A DNA stretch of 64,000 nucleotides from an uncultured Prevotellaceae bacterium (lineage in GTDB: Bacteria; Bacteroidota; Bacteroidia; Bacteroidales; Bacteroidaceae). Made by a program: the position numbers and the translations under genes. The DNA is taken from contig CADASP010000002.1 in NCBI GenBank assembly GCA_902790625.1, positions 62,001 through 126,000 of the forward strand. Direction: 5' to 3'. Below are positions 1 through 7,780 of the stretch, in pieces. The notes beneath the pieces were generated by a model. It ran no database searches. It saw nothing but the letters and a program-made list of their open reading frames with translations, and was not told the DNA's origin. Position 1 is the stretch's first letter. Each line of letters opens with the position of its first letter.

Positions 1-136
1 CTTCGGACTGGGACTGGCCTACGTGAAGCGCATCATCAACCTGCACGAGGGAGAGATAAAATGCGAAAGCGAACTGGGGAAAGGCACTAAGTTCACCATC
101 ACGCTGCCGCTGTTGGAAGTGAGGGGTGAGAAGTGA
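1..136 (+). CDS. sensor histidine kinase, C-terminal end (partial; rprX-like)
   Basis: The window opens inside this gene; the readable frame starts at base 2 and stops with TGA at 134-136. The visible residues hold the last part of the HATPase_c ATP-binding domain: the G2 glycine motif [12 protein letters not shown], then the closing strand [10 protein letters not shown]. Kinases of this class autophosphorylate a histidine and pass the phosphate to a partner regulator. The next regulator on the same strand closely resembles RprY of Bacteroides, so this is probably its partner RprX, but nothing of the sensor part is visible. The last codons (EVRGEK) are encoded by the start of the GTGAGRG heptamer array, so the repeat appears to have rewritten the extreme C-terminus. 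Confidence 0.85.
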   Translation, partial: FGLGLAYVKRIINLHEGEIKCESELGKGTKFTITLPLLEVRGEK

Positions 137-176
137 GAAGTGAGAGGTGAGGGGTGAGAGGTGAGGGGTGAGAGGA
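119..176 (+). repeat. GTGAGRG heptamer array, left arm
   Basis: Tandem seven-base units of the type GTGAGGG/GTGAGAG/GTGAGAA run from the last codons of the kinase gene to about base 176. The reverse complement of the same units lies at 645-674, on the other side of the four-helix-bundle gene, so the two arrays form an inverted pair about 0.5 kb apart. Confidence 0.85.
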
Positions 177-227
177 TAGATTTGCTGGTTTGTGAAATGC
201 TATTAAAGTAGGGAGGAGAAAGACAAT

Positions 228-599
228 ATGAACAACAACGATTTCTATTACAGAAAGTTGACGGTTTATCATAGGTCTATGCAGTTGGTGGCCAATGTGT
301 ATCAATTCACAAGGAGTTTCCCCCAAGAAGAAAGGTATGGACTCGCAAACCAACTCCAGAGGGCAGCTGTGTCAGTTCCATCCAATATCGCAGAAGGCAT
401 GGGCCGCTTTTCCAACAAAGAGCGTATCCACTTCCTTGAAATAGCCAACGGTTCACTGATGGAGGTTATGTGCCAAACAGAAGCAGCCTTGCTTTTAGGA
501 TATATCGACCAACAATTGTTTGATGAACAAGAGGCGTTTATCAATGAGACAACAAAGATGCTGATTGCACTTAGAAAACATTTTGAGAATTTAGTATAA
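228..599 (+). CDS. four-helix-bundle protein (S23 / 23S rRNA intervening-sequence protein family)
   Basis: A 123-residue protein with the signature of the S23/TIGR02436 four-helix-bundle family: an early YRKLTVYHRSMQL helix, the hallmark QLQRAAVSVPSNIAEGMGR at about 42-60, then IANGSLMEV and LLLGYID. Founding members are encoded inside intervening sequences of bacterial 23S rRNA genes; a related fold is the Avd protein of diversity-generating retroelements. The cellular role of free-standing copies is not established. The start at 228 is preceded by a purine-rich GGGAGGAGAA at 211-220. It separates the kinase and regulator genes on the same strand and is flanked by inverted heptamer arrays (119-176 and 645-674). 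No reverse transcriptase or variable repeat is visible, so a retroelement role is unlikely here. Confidence 0.85.
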   Translation: MNNNDFYYRKLTVYHRSMQLVANVYQFTRSFPQEERYGLANQLQRAAVSVPSNIAEGMGRFSNKERIHFLEIANGSLMEVMCQTEAALLLGYIDQQLFDEQEAFINETTKMLIALRKHFENLV

Positions 600-644
600 T
601 CAATGGTGTAGAACGTGAAGGACGAAAGGGAAAGAACTATTCTC

Positions 645-674
645 TCACCTCTCACCCCTCACCTCTCACCTCTA
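645..674 (-). repeat. GTGAGRG heptamer array, right arm (inverted)
   Basis: CTCTCAC/CCCTCAC units here are the reverse complement of the array at 119-176. A transcript across 119-674 could fold into a long imperfect stem with the four-helix-bundle gene in the loop. The array lies just upstream of the regulator start at 690 and creates a spurious upstream in-frame extension from 615. Confidence 0.85.
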
Positions 675-689
675 AAAAAAACAACGACT

Positions 690-1388
690 ATGGAAGAGAA
701 CCTGAAGATTTTGCTGTGCGAGGACGACGAGAACCTCGGCATGCTGTTAAGAGAGTATCTGGCCGCCAAGGGCTACCAGAGCGAGTTGTGCGTCGACGGC
801 GAGGCAGGCTACAAAGCTTTCCAGAAGGGAAAGTTCGACATCTGCGTGCTCGACGTGATGATGCCTAAGAAAGACGGCTTCACGCTGGCTCAAGACATCC
901 GCACCGCCAACCCCGAGATGCCCATCATCTTCCTCACCGCCAAGACACAGAAGGAAGACATCCTGGAGGGTTTCAAGCTGGGGGCCGACGACTACATCAC
1001 CAAGCCCTTCTCGATGGAGGAGCTGGTCTATCGCATCGATGCCATCCTGCGCCGCGTCAGGGGGAAGAAGAACAAGGAGTCAACGCTCTACCACATTGGC
1101 AACTTCACCTTCGACACGCAGAAGCAGCTGCTCACCATCGGCGACCAGCAGACCAAGCTCACCACGAAGGAGAACGAACTGTTGGCACTGCTCTGCTCGC
1201 ACGCCAACGAGATACTGCAGCGCGACTATGCCCTGAAGACCATCTGGATTGACGACAACTACTTCAACGCCCGCTCCATGGACGTCTACATCACCAAGCT
1301 GCGCAAGCACCTGAAAGACGACCCGCAGATTGAGATCATCAACATCCACGGCAAGGGCTACAAGCTCATCACACCCGAAGAAGAGTGA
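690..1388 (+). CDS. rprY: OmpR-family response regulator RprY
   Basis: A 232-residue regulator with an N-terminal receiver domain (acidic pocket Glu11-Asp12-Asp13, phospho-acceptor Asp55 in VLDVMMPKKDG, Thr83, Lys105 in DDYITKPF) and a C-terminal winged-helix DNA-binding domain ending in the ARSMDVYITKLRKHLKDD helix and a GKGYKL wing. The whole sequence matches my memory of RprY from Bacteroides and Porphyromonas. Start 690 is chosen because translation from 615 would add about 25 residues encoded by the repeat array (SPLTPHLSPL), which are not part of the family. The partner kinase ends at 136; the four-helix-bundle gene and its repeats lie between them. Transcription ends at the stem at 1436-1470. 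Confidence 0.9.
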   Translation: MEENLKILLCEDDENLGMLLREYLAAKGYQSELCVDGEAGYKAFQKGKFDICVLDVMMPKKDGFTLAQDIRTANPEMPIIFLTAKTQKEDILEGFKLGADDYITKPFSMEELVYRIDAILRRVRGKKNKESTLYHIGNFTFDTQKQLLTIGDQQTKLTTKENELLALLCSHANEILQRDYALKTIWIDDNYFNARSMDVYITKLRKHLKDDPQIEIINIHGKGYKLITPEEE

Positions 1389-1435
1389 TGGCAGCGAAGC
1401 CTTCGGATGCGCAGCTGACACTTAGCGACGCGCCT

Positions 1436-1470
1436 AACGACGGTCACCCCACTACAGGGTGACCGTCGTT
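1436..1470. terminator. bidirectional terminator between rprY and the GH3 gene
   Basis: A perfect 14-bp stem (1436-1449 with 1457-1470, AACGACGGTCACCC) with a 7-base loop, followed by TTTC on the plus strand. It lies between two convergent genes and overlaps the stop codon of the GH3 gene (1452-1454). Confidence 0.8.
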
Positions 1471-4037
1471 TTCTTTAGGTCTTTATCCTGTGAGCTGGTG
1501 CCTACCAGGATCTCGTATTTGCCCGGCTTCACCCGCATGCTGTTGGTGGCAGCATCCCAGAACTCAAACGACTGCGGCGTGAGCTGCACGGTGACGGTGG
1601 CCGTCTGACCTGCCGCCACATTCACGCGACCGAAGCCACGGAGCGACTTCAGCGGACCGTCGGCATCCTGCAAGTCGCGGATGTAGAGCTGCACCACCTC
1701 AGCGCCACTGCGGCGGCCGATGTTCTTCACAGGCACCTCCACCGTAAAGCCTTGTCCGGCCTTCGTCACCTTCGCCTCGCCCAGCTCGAACTGGGTGTAG
1801 CTCAGGCCGTAGCCGAAGGGGAACAGGGCATCGTTGAAGTAGCGATAGGTGCGGCCACGCATGGAGTAATCCTCATAGTCGGGCAGCTGGCTGCTGCTCT
1901 TGTAGAACGTGACGGGCAGCTTGCCGCTGGGGTTCACGTCGCCGAAGAGCACATCGGCCACGGCGGTGCCACCCTCCTGTCCCGGATACCAGGCCTGAAC
2001 GATGGCGTCGCAGGTCTCCGTTTCGGGCTGCAGGGCGATGCACGAGCCAGAGCAGTTGACGAAGATGACCGTCTTGCCAGCATCCTTCAGCGCACGGAGG
2101 AAATTGCGCTGCACCTTGGGCAACTCGATGTGTGTGCGGTCGCCGCCCTTGAAGCCGTCGATGTCCACTGGCATCTCCTCGCCCTCAAGCGCTGGCGAGA
2201 TACCACCCACGAAGATCACCTTGTCGATGCCCTTCAGCTGGTCGATGGTGGCCTGATAGTTGATGGGCTGCTCCTTGGCCACGTTGATTTTCAGGTTGGC
2301 GTTGTAGGTGTGAATATGTGCGAAGCGCACCTCAATGTTGTAGCTACGCCCCGCCTGAGCCTGGATAGGCACGCGATTGGGCGTGGTACGCCAGATGTGG
2401 TGGCGGAACTTCTGCTGCCCGTCGATATACAGCTCGAAGTGGCCGCAGCCCTCTACGTTCACCACATATTCGCCAGCCTCCTTCGGGGTGAAGACGGTCT
2501 CGTACTTAGCCGAGAAGTCCTCCAACTGTACGCCGGGGGCGAAGTTGTGCATGCCAGCGGTGGTGACGGCCAGCGGCGTGGTGTAATACGCTGTGGTGAC
2601 GGGCTTGCCCTCCATCTGCCGATTGTTCCAGAAGGTGCCCTTCATGCCCTTCTTGCCTTCAAAGCTGCACTGCGAGCCAAGGAGGCAGTCCATCACTTGG
2701 TCGTAGGTGAGGTCGCAGCCCTGGTAATGCTTTATCTTCGCCTTCTTCACCTTCAGCTTGTTGCAGATGCCATCGAGAATGGTGTAGGTGTAGTTGGGCA
2801 TGCCGTTGTAGTTGCCCCACATCATCGGGGCGTTGTCGGCATTGGGGCCGATGACGGCAATCTTGTTCTTGTCCTTCGGCAGCGGCAACACGTCGTTCTT
2901 GTTTTGCAAAAGCACGATGCTCTGGCGCGCCATATCGAGGGAGATTTGTGCCGACTCCTTCGTTGACATGGCCGAGTAGGGAATCTTCGACCACTCCACC
3001 AGCGAGGGGTCGTCCATCTCGCCCAGGTCGAAGCGGCCTTCAAGCAGACGGACGACGTGCTTGTCAACCTCGGCCTCGGTCATGAAGCCACGGTGCACGG
3101 CTTCGGGGATGCTGCGGTAGGCATAGCCATATCCGCACTCCACGTCGGTGCCGGCGATGGTGGCCTTGGCCGAGGCATGGGCGGCATCGCTCGACGACTT
3201 GTGCGACTCGTAGAAGTCGCTGACGGCTCCGCAGTCGCTCACCACGAGGTACTGGAAGCCCCACTCATCGCGCAGGATGGTCTGCAACAGTCGCTGCGAG
3301 CCACAGCAGGGGTCGTCATCGAGACGCTGGTAGGCACACATCACCTCGCGCACCTTGGCATCCTGCACCAGCGTCTTGAAGGCGGGCATATAGGTCTCCC
3401 ACATGTCGCGGGGCGAAACGTTGGTGAGGTTGGCCGAGTGGCGGGTGTACTCAGGGCCGCTATGCACGGCATAGTGCTTGGCACAGGCCCACAGCTTGCG
3501 GTACTTGGCATCCTCGGGGCCTTGCAGTCCGCGAACCACTTGCGTTCCCATCACGCCCGTCAGGTAGGGGTCTTCGCCGTAGGTCTCCTGCCCACGCCCC
3601 CACCGTGGGTCGCGGAAGATGTTCACGTTGGGTGTCCACACCGAGAGGCTGTGGAACTTCTCGTCCTCGCCACTGCCCCGCTGCATGCGCTCGTTGTACT
3701 GGGCACGAAACTCGGTCGAGGCCACATCGAAGCACTTAAAGAGCAGGTCGGGATTGAACGATGACGCCATGGCTATCGGCTCGGGAAACACGGTGACATT
3801 GCCCTGGTTGGCAGCGCCATGCAGTGCCTCGCTCCACCAAAAGAATTTCTTGATGCCCAAGCGGGGGATGGCAGGACTCTCGTCGAGCATCAGCTTGGCT
3901 TTCTCCTCTAAGGTGAGACGGCTGCACAGGTCGACGGCACGCTCACGGGCGCTGAGATGGGGATTCTGATACGGAAGCGTCTGGGCAGCTGCCAACACCG
4001 TCAGCCAGCACGCCACAAAGGATGTAATCATTTTCAT
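1452..4037 (-). CDS. secreted GH3 beta-glycosidase (beta-xylosidase or beta-glucosidase) with PA14 insert
   Basis: A GH3 glycoside hydrolase of 861 residues that releases terminal sugars from beta-linked oligosaccharides. A signal peptide covers about residues 1-19 (FVACWLTVLAAAQ). The TIM-barrel domain shows the substrate-binding KH pair (187-188) and the catalytic nucleophile Asp268 in VVSDCGAV. A PA14-like domain is inserted in the second domain (about 470-600, FELYIDGQQ), and a fibronectin-like domain closes the protein. Close Prevotella relatives include beta-xylosidases, which would suit the xylan operon at 46.6-54.9 kb, but the substrate cannot be fixed from sequence. Start 4037 is chosen over 4121 because it gives a clean signal peptide and lies just downstream of the promoter box at 4066-4073. 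Confidence 0.9.
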   Translation of the reverse strand: MKMITSFVACWLTVLAAAQTLPYQNPHLSARERAVDLCSRLTLEEKAKLMLDESPAIPRLGIKKFFWWSEALHGAANQGNVTVFPEPIAMASSFNPDLLFKCFDVASTEFRAQYNERMQRGSGEDEKFHSLSVWTPNVNIFRDPRWGRGQETYGEDPYLTGVMGTQVVRGLQGPEDAKYRKLWACAKHYAVHSGPEYTRHSANLTNVSPRDMWETYMPAFKTLVQDAKVREVMCAYQRLDDDPCCGSQRLLQTILRDEWGFQYLVVSDCGAVSDFYESHKSSSDAAHASAKATIAGTDVECGYGYAYRSIPEAVHRGFMTEAEVDKHVVRLLEGRFDLGEMDDPSLVEWSKIPYSAMSTKESAQISLDMARQSIVLLQNKNDVLPLPKDKNKIAVIGPNADNAPMMWGNYNGMPNYTYTILDGICNKLKVKKAKIKHYQGCDLTYDQVMDCLLGSQCSFEGKKGMKGTFWNNRQMEGKPVTTAYYTTPLAVTTAGMHNFAPGVQLEDFSAKYETVFTPKEAGEYVVNVEGCGHFELYIDGQQKFRHHIWRTTPNRVPIQAQAGRSYNIEVRFAHIHTYNANLKINVAKEQPINYQATIDQLKGIDKVIFVGGISPALEGEEMPVDIDGFKGGDRTHIELPKVQRNFLRALKDAGKTVIFVNCSGSCIALQPETETCDAIVQAWYPGQEGGTAVADVLFGDVNPSGKLPVTFYKSSSQLPDYEDYSMRGRTYRYFNDALFPFGYGLSYTQFELGEAKVTKAGQGFTVEVPVKNIGRRSGAEVVQLYIRDLQDADGPLKSLRGFGRVNVAAGQTATVTVQLTPQSFEFWDAATNSMRVKPGKYEILVGTSSQDKDLKKTTVTL

Positions 4038-4065
4038 AATCGTACAGGTTAAGTCAATCTGTCTG

Positions 4066-4096
4066 CAAAGGTACGAATAAGCGAAAGAAAAGCAAA
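4066..4096 (-). promoter_or_regulatory. promoter of the GH3 gene
   Basis: On the minus strand a TACCTTTG -7 box (4066-4073) follows TTTG (4093-4096) with 19 bases between, matching the Bacteroidetes consensus. The ATG lies 28 bases downstream. Confidence 0.8.
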
Positions 4097-4114
4097 AGAA
4101 ATTCGCATTTTTCT

Positions 4115-4145
4115 TTTGCATTTCCCTTGCTTATTCGTACCTTTG
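4115..4145 (+). promoter_or_regulatory. promoter of the DUF1015 gene
   Basis: TTTG (4115-4118), 19 bases, TACCTTTG (4138-4145). This box is nearly the mirror image of the divergent GH3 promoter: both read GCTTATTCGTACCTTTGC, so 4065-4147 is a large imperfect inverted repeat. Confidence 0.8.
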
Positions 4146-4183
4146 CAACCAAAATGTGGAAACAAACAAAAAAAAAGAATACC

Positions 4184-5431
4184 ATGGCAACAGTGAAACC
4201 TTTCCGTGGCCTCAGGCCACCCCGTGAGCTGGTGGAGCGCGTGGAGAGCCGCCCCTACGACGTGCTCGACAGCGAAGAGGCACGCCAGGAGGCGGGCGAC
4301 AACGAGATGAGCCTCTACCACATCATCAAACCCGAAATCGACTTCCCCGCAGGCACCAGCGAATACGACCCGCGCGTCTATGAGAAGGCCGCACAGAACT
4401 TCGCGCTCTTCCAGCAGAAGGGATGGCTGGTAGAGGACGAGGCCGAGCACTACTACATCTATGCCCAAACCATGAAAGGCCGCACCCAGTATGGGCTGGT
4501 GGTGGGAGCATGGGTGAACGACTACATGGAGGGGCGCATCAAAAAGCACGAGCTGACGCGCCGCGACAAGGAGGAGGACCGCATGAAGCATGTGCGTGTG
4601 TGCAACGCCAACATGGAGCCGGTGTTCTTTGCCTATCCCGACAACCAGGTGCTCGACGAGCTGATGATGCGCTACGCACAGACGGAGCCTGAATACGACT
4701 TCGTGGCACCCATCGACGGCTTCCGCCACCAGTTCTGGGTGATCAGCGACGAGGCCGACATGCAAACCATCACCAGCGAGTTTGCCAAGATGCCATCGCT
4801 CTACATCGCCGACGGCCACCACCGCTCGGCAGCTGCAGCACTGGTGGGAGCCGAGAAGCAGCGACTGAACCCCGACCACAAAGGCACCGAGGAGTACAAC
4901 TACTTCATGGCAGTGTGCTTCCAGGCTTCGCAGCTCACCATCCTCGACTACAACCGCGTGCTGAAAGACCTCAACGGGCTGACCCCTGAGCAACTGATAG
5001 AGGCGCTGAGGAAGAACTTCGACGTGCAGGACATGGGCACCGACATCTACAAGCCCGCACGGCTGCACGAGTTCTCACTCTACTTGGAGCAGCACTGGTG
5101 GAAGCTGACGGCACACGAGGGCAGCTACGATGCCAACGACCCCATCGGCGTGCTCGACGTGGACATCAGCAGCCGACTGATACTCGACGACATCCTCGGC
5201 ATCAAAGACCTGCGCTCCAGCAACCGCATCGACTTCGTGGGCGGGCTGCGAGGCTTGGAAGAGCTGAAGCGCCGGGTGGACAATGGTGAGATGCGCATGG
5301 CCCTCGCCCTCTACCCCGTGTCGATGCAGCAAATCATCGACATAGCCGACAGCGGGAAAATCATGCCCCCGAAGGCCACCTGGTTCGAGCCCAAGCTGCG
5401 CTCAGGACTGGTGGTGCACAAACTCGCATAA
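4184..5431 (+). CDS. DUF1015 family protein (HTH/HipA-unrelated, unknown role)
   Basis: A 415-residue soluble protein of the DUF1015 family, recognised from its N-terminal PFRGLRPP, the VNDYMEGRIKKHELTR stretch, and the central YIADGHHR motif. The family is widespread and conserved, often beside serine or D-3-phosphoglycerate metabolism genes in other bacteroidetes, but no biochemical role is established to my knowledge. No signal peptide or membrane segment is visible. The start at 4184 is preferred over 4127 because 4127 lies upstream of the -7 box. It is divergent from the secreted GH3 gene and shares with it an inverted promoter region. Confidence 0.8.
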   Translation: MATVKPFRGLRPPRELVERVESRPYDVLDSEEARQEAGDNEMSLYHIIKPEIDFPAGTSEYDPRVYEKAAQNFALFQQKGWLVEDEAEHYYIYAQTMKGRTQYGLVVGAWVNDYMEGRIKKHELTRRDKEEDRMKHVRVCNANMEPVFFAYPDNQVLDELMMRYAQTEPEYDFVAPIDGFRHQFWVISDEADMQTITSEFAKMPSLYIADGHHRSAAAALVGAEKQRLNPDHKGTEEYNYFMAVCFQASQLTILDYNRVLKDLNGLTPEQLIEALRKNFDVQDMGTDIYKPARLHEFSLYLEQHWWKLTAHEGSYDANDPIGVLDVDISSRLILDDILGIKDLRSSNRIDFVGGLRGLEELKRRVDNGEMRMALALYPVSMQQIIDIADSGKIMPPKATWFEPKLRSGLVVHKLA

Positions 5432-5461
5432 ACCCAGCATGGCGTTATCCCCTGTGGGGCT

Positions 5462-5530
5462 TCGTTATAACGTTATGACGAAATGACGTTATAACGAAAT
5501 GGCGAAATACCGTTATAACGAAATAACGAC
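5462..5530 (+). repeat. short GTTATAACG direct repeats
   Basis: The spacer between the DUF1015 and YigZ genes is built from repeats of CGTTATAACG (itself palindromic) alternating with AAATGACG/AAATGGCG/AAATAACG. A related string occurs at 35102-35126 between lplA and gcvT. No coding potential is seen. Confidence 0.7.
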
Positions 5531-5563
5531 ACATCGAAACCACGAGAAAAAGGAAAAACCAGC

Positions 5564-6145
5564 ATGCCCGATGAATTCCTGACCATCAGCACCACTGGCG
5601 AGGGCTACTACACCGAGAAGCGCTCGAAGTTTCTGGCGTGGGCGCACCACGTGGAGACGACCGATGAGGTGAAAGCGCTGCTGGCCGACTACCGCAAGCG
5701 CTACTACGATGCCCGCCACGTGTGCTACGCCTACATGCTGGGGGCTGAGCGCACCGAATATCGCGCCAACGACGACGGGGAGCCGTCGAGCACGGCGGGC
5801 AAGCCCATCCTGGGACAAATCAACTCGGCAGGCCTCACCGATGTGCTCGTGGTGGTGGTGCGCTACTACGGCGGAGTGAACCTGGGCACCAGCGGACTCA
5901 TCGTGGCCTATCGCGAGGCGGCAGCACTGGCCATCGCCGACGCCAAGAAAGAGACGCGGCTGGTGGAGGAGGTGGTGACCCACGAATTCCCCTACCCCAT
6001 GATGAACAGCGTGATGCGCGTGGCGAAGGACATGCAAGCGCGCATACTGAGTCAGGAATATGGCGACTGCTGCCAGCTGCGCTTGTCAGTCAGGCGCGGC
6101 GACGCGGAGCAGCTGAAAGAGCGACTGTCGAAACTAAGGAATTAA
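5564..6145 (+). CDS. YigZ / IMPACT (UPF0029) family protein
   Basis: A 193-residue cytosolic protein of the YigZ/IMPACT family. The first domain carries the family hallmarks KRSKFLAWAHHV, YDARHVCYAYMLG, DDGEPSSTAGKPIL and VVRYYGGVNLGTSGLIVAYREAA; the C-terminal part (about 135-193) fits the DUF1949 EF-G-like fold. Eukaryotic IMPACT is tied to translational control through GCN1; the bacterial role is not firmly established. It sits between the DUF1015 gene and an M48 protease on the same strand, with 33 bases to the latter. The length is normal for the family. Confidence 0.88.
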   Translation: MPDEFLTISTTGEGYYTEKRSKFLAWAHHVETTDEVKALLADYRKRYYDARHVCYAYMLGAERTEYRANDDGEPSSTAGKPILGQINSAGLTDVLVVVVRYYGGVNLGTSGLIVAYREAAALAIADAKKETRLVEEVVTHEFPYPMMNSVMRVAKDMQARILSQEYGDCCQLRLSVRRGDAEQLKERLSKLRN

Positions 6146-6178
6146 AAACAACCAATAACCAAAAGAGCGAAAAAAAAA

Positions 6179-6988
6179 ATGAGAAAGATTAAGTTTGTAC
6201 TTGTCTCGCTGGTGGCCGCCATCCTGGTGGGATGCGGCACCACATCCACCGTGCCCATCACAGGGCGCAAGCAGACACTGATGGTGAGCGACGGCGAAGT
6301 GCTCTCGCTGGCCAACCAGCAGTATCAACAGTTCATGCAGTCGGCCAAGAAGTCGACCAACGCTCAAAACACTGCCATGGTGCAGCGCGTGGGTCAGAAG
6401 CTGGCACAAGCCGTGACGCAGTATCTCACCGCCAATGGACTGGCTGCCGAGGCCCAGAACTTCGCGTGGGAGTTCAACCTGGTGCAGGACAAGCAGGTGA
6501 ACGCCTGGTGCATGCCCGGCGGGAAGATTGTGGTCTACGAGGGATTGCTGCCCGTCACGCAGAACGAGGCATCGCTGGCCATCGTGCTGGGACATGAGAT
6601 TGCACACGCCGTGGCCAAGCATTCGGCCGAGCAGCTGAGCAACCAGATGAAGCAGCAATATGGTGCGCAGCTGGGCACCGCCGTGCTGGGCGCACTGGGC
6701 ATGGGCCAGAACACGCAGAGCATCGTGCAGGCCATCGCCGCACAAGGCTTCAACTTTGCCAACCTGAAGTATTCGCGCGACCATGAGAACGAGGCCGACC
6801 ACATCGGGCTCATCATCGCCGCCATGGCCGGCTACGACCCACAGGTGGCACTGCCCTTCTGGCAGCGCATGGCCAGCAGCTCAACCAACCAGACGGCTGA
6901 GTTCCTGAGCGACCACCCATCTGACGCCACACGCATCAAGAACATTCAGGGATGGATACCTGAAGCCTTGAAATACTACAAGAAATAA
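6179..6988 (+). CDS. M48 family zinc metalloprotease, lipoprotein
   Basis: A 269-residue envelope protease. The N-terminus is a lipoprotein signal (hydrophobic VLVSLVAAILVGCG with the acylated cysteine at about 19). The zinc site is HEIAHAVAKH (about 141-150), and the third ligand is the glutamate in ENEADHIG further on. Family members (YcaL, LoiP, BepA relatives) degrade misfolded outer-membrane proteins in the periplasm. The start has the A-rich stretch just upstream typical of Bacteroidetes genes. Transcription ends at the strong hairpin at 7011-7055. Confidence 0.9.
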   Translation: MRKIKFVLVSLVAAILVGCGTTSTVPITGRKQTLMVSDGEVLSLANQQYQQFMQSAKKSTNAQNTAMVQRVGQKLAQAVTQYLTANGLAAEAQNFAWEFNLVQDKQVNAWCMPGGKIVVYEGLLPVTQNEASLAIVLGHEIAHAVAKHSAEQLSNQMKQQYGAQLGTAVLGALGMGQNTQSIVQAIAAQGFNFANLKYSRDHENEADHIGLIIAAMAGYDPQVALPFWQRMASSSTNQTAEFLSDHPSDATRIKNIQGWIPEALKYYKK

Positions 6989-7010
6989 AGCAAGCCGACT
7001 GTCATAAAGC

Positions 7011-7055
7011 AAAACGACAGGCCCCATCCGAGTGACGGATGGGGCCTGTCGTTTT
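7011..7055. terminator. bidirectional terminator between the M48 gene and aat
   Basis: A perfect 19-bp stem (7011-7029 with 7037-7055) with a 7-base loop. The arms begin and end with AAAA/TTTT, so it can act as an intrinsic terminator in both directions for two convergent genes. Confidence 0.88.
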
Positions 7056-7092
7056 GTGTGAAAGGGCTGTTCCCAGGCGGGCCAAGGCAGAT

Positions 7093-7740
7093 TCATTCGA
7101 AAGCGCGCTCCAGCAACAGCATATACTCTTTGTAGCTGATGAAGCGACCGCCCATCGACTTCAGATGCGGTGTTTCCAACTGGCAGTCGATGACCAGACC
7201 ACCATGCAACTGCATCAGCTGTGCCAAGTGGATGAGCGCCAGCTTCGAGGCACTGGGCACCAGCGAAAACATGCTCTCGCCAAAGAAGGCCTTGCCAATC
7301 GTCACGCCATAGAGGCCTCCCACCAAACGCTCCTTCTCCCACACCTCCACGCTGGCCGCAAAGCCCTGCCGGTACAGCTCGGTGTAGGCCCTTATCATCT
7401 CAGGCCCCAGCCACGCCCCGTCCTCGTGGATGCGAAGCTGACTGCAATGGCGGATGACACCTTCGAAGTCGTGGTTGACGCTGACGCTGTATTGTTGCTT
7501 GTTGATGAGCGTGCGCATGGAGTGGCTGATGTGAATCTCGCCGGGGAAGATGACAAAGCGCTGCTTGGGGCAATACCACACGGGCTCGGGCCTACGAAAC
7601 GAGAACCAAGGGAAGATGCCGTGCTGATAGGCCAGCAGCAGTCGGTCGATGCTGAGGTCGCCCCCCACCGCCAGGCACCCATCGTCGTCGGCCAACTCAG
7701 GGTCGGGGAACCATAATTCGCGGTCTAACTGAAAAACCAT
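7093..7740 (-). CDS. aat: leucyl/phenylalanyl-tRNA--protein transferase
   Basis: A 215-residue enzyme that transfers Leu or Phe from aminoacyl-tRNA to the N-terminus of proteins starting with Arg or Lys, creating an N-degron. The family marks are FPDPELADDDGCLAVGGDL near the N-terminus, YQHGIFPWF, the conserved WYCPKQRFVIFPGEIHI, and the GGLYGVTIGKAFFGESMF block, followed by IDCQLETPHLKSMGG. Length and order are typical. It lies 40 bases after clpA and after clpS, whose product recognises the residues this enzyme adds, so the genes probably work in one degradation pathway. Confidence 0.95.
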   Translation of the reverse strand: MVFQLDRELWFPDPELADDDGCLAVGGDLSIDRLLLAYQHGIFPWFSFRRPEPVWYCPKQRFVIFPGEIHISHSMRTLINKQQYSVSVNHDFEGVIRHCSQLRIHEDGAWLGPEMIRAYTELYRQGFAASVEVWEKERLVGGLYGVTIGKAFFGESMFSLVPSASKLALIHLAQLMQLHGGLVIDCQLETPHLKSMGGRFISYKEYMLLLERAFE

Positions 7741-7780
7741 CTTGTGCTTGAGCTACTGACAGAGAAGAGCAAAAAAAACG

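Noticed and set aside
228..599. Diversity-generating retroelement accessory protein (Avd)
   Set aside because: No reverse transcriptase, template repeat or variable repeat is present in the neighbourhood; the IVS-type reading fits better.
615..689. N-terminal extension of RprY
   Set aside because: The 25 residues would be encoded by the heptamer array and are absent from the family as I know it.
1752..2966. Long plus-strand open frame opposite the GH3 gene
   Set aside because: Antisense shadow; all catalytic motifs are on the minus strand.
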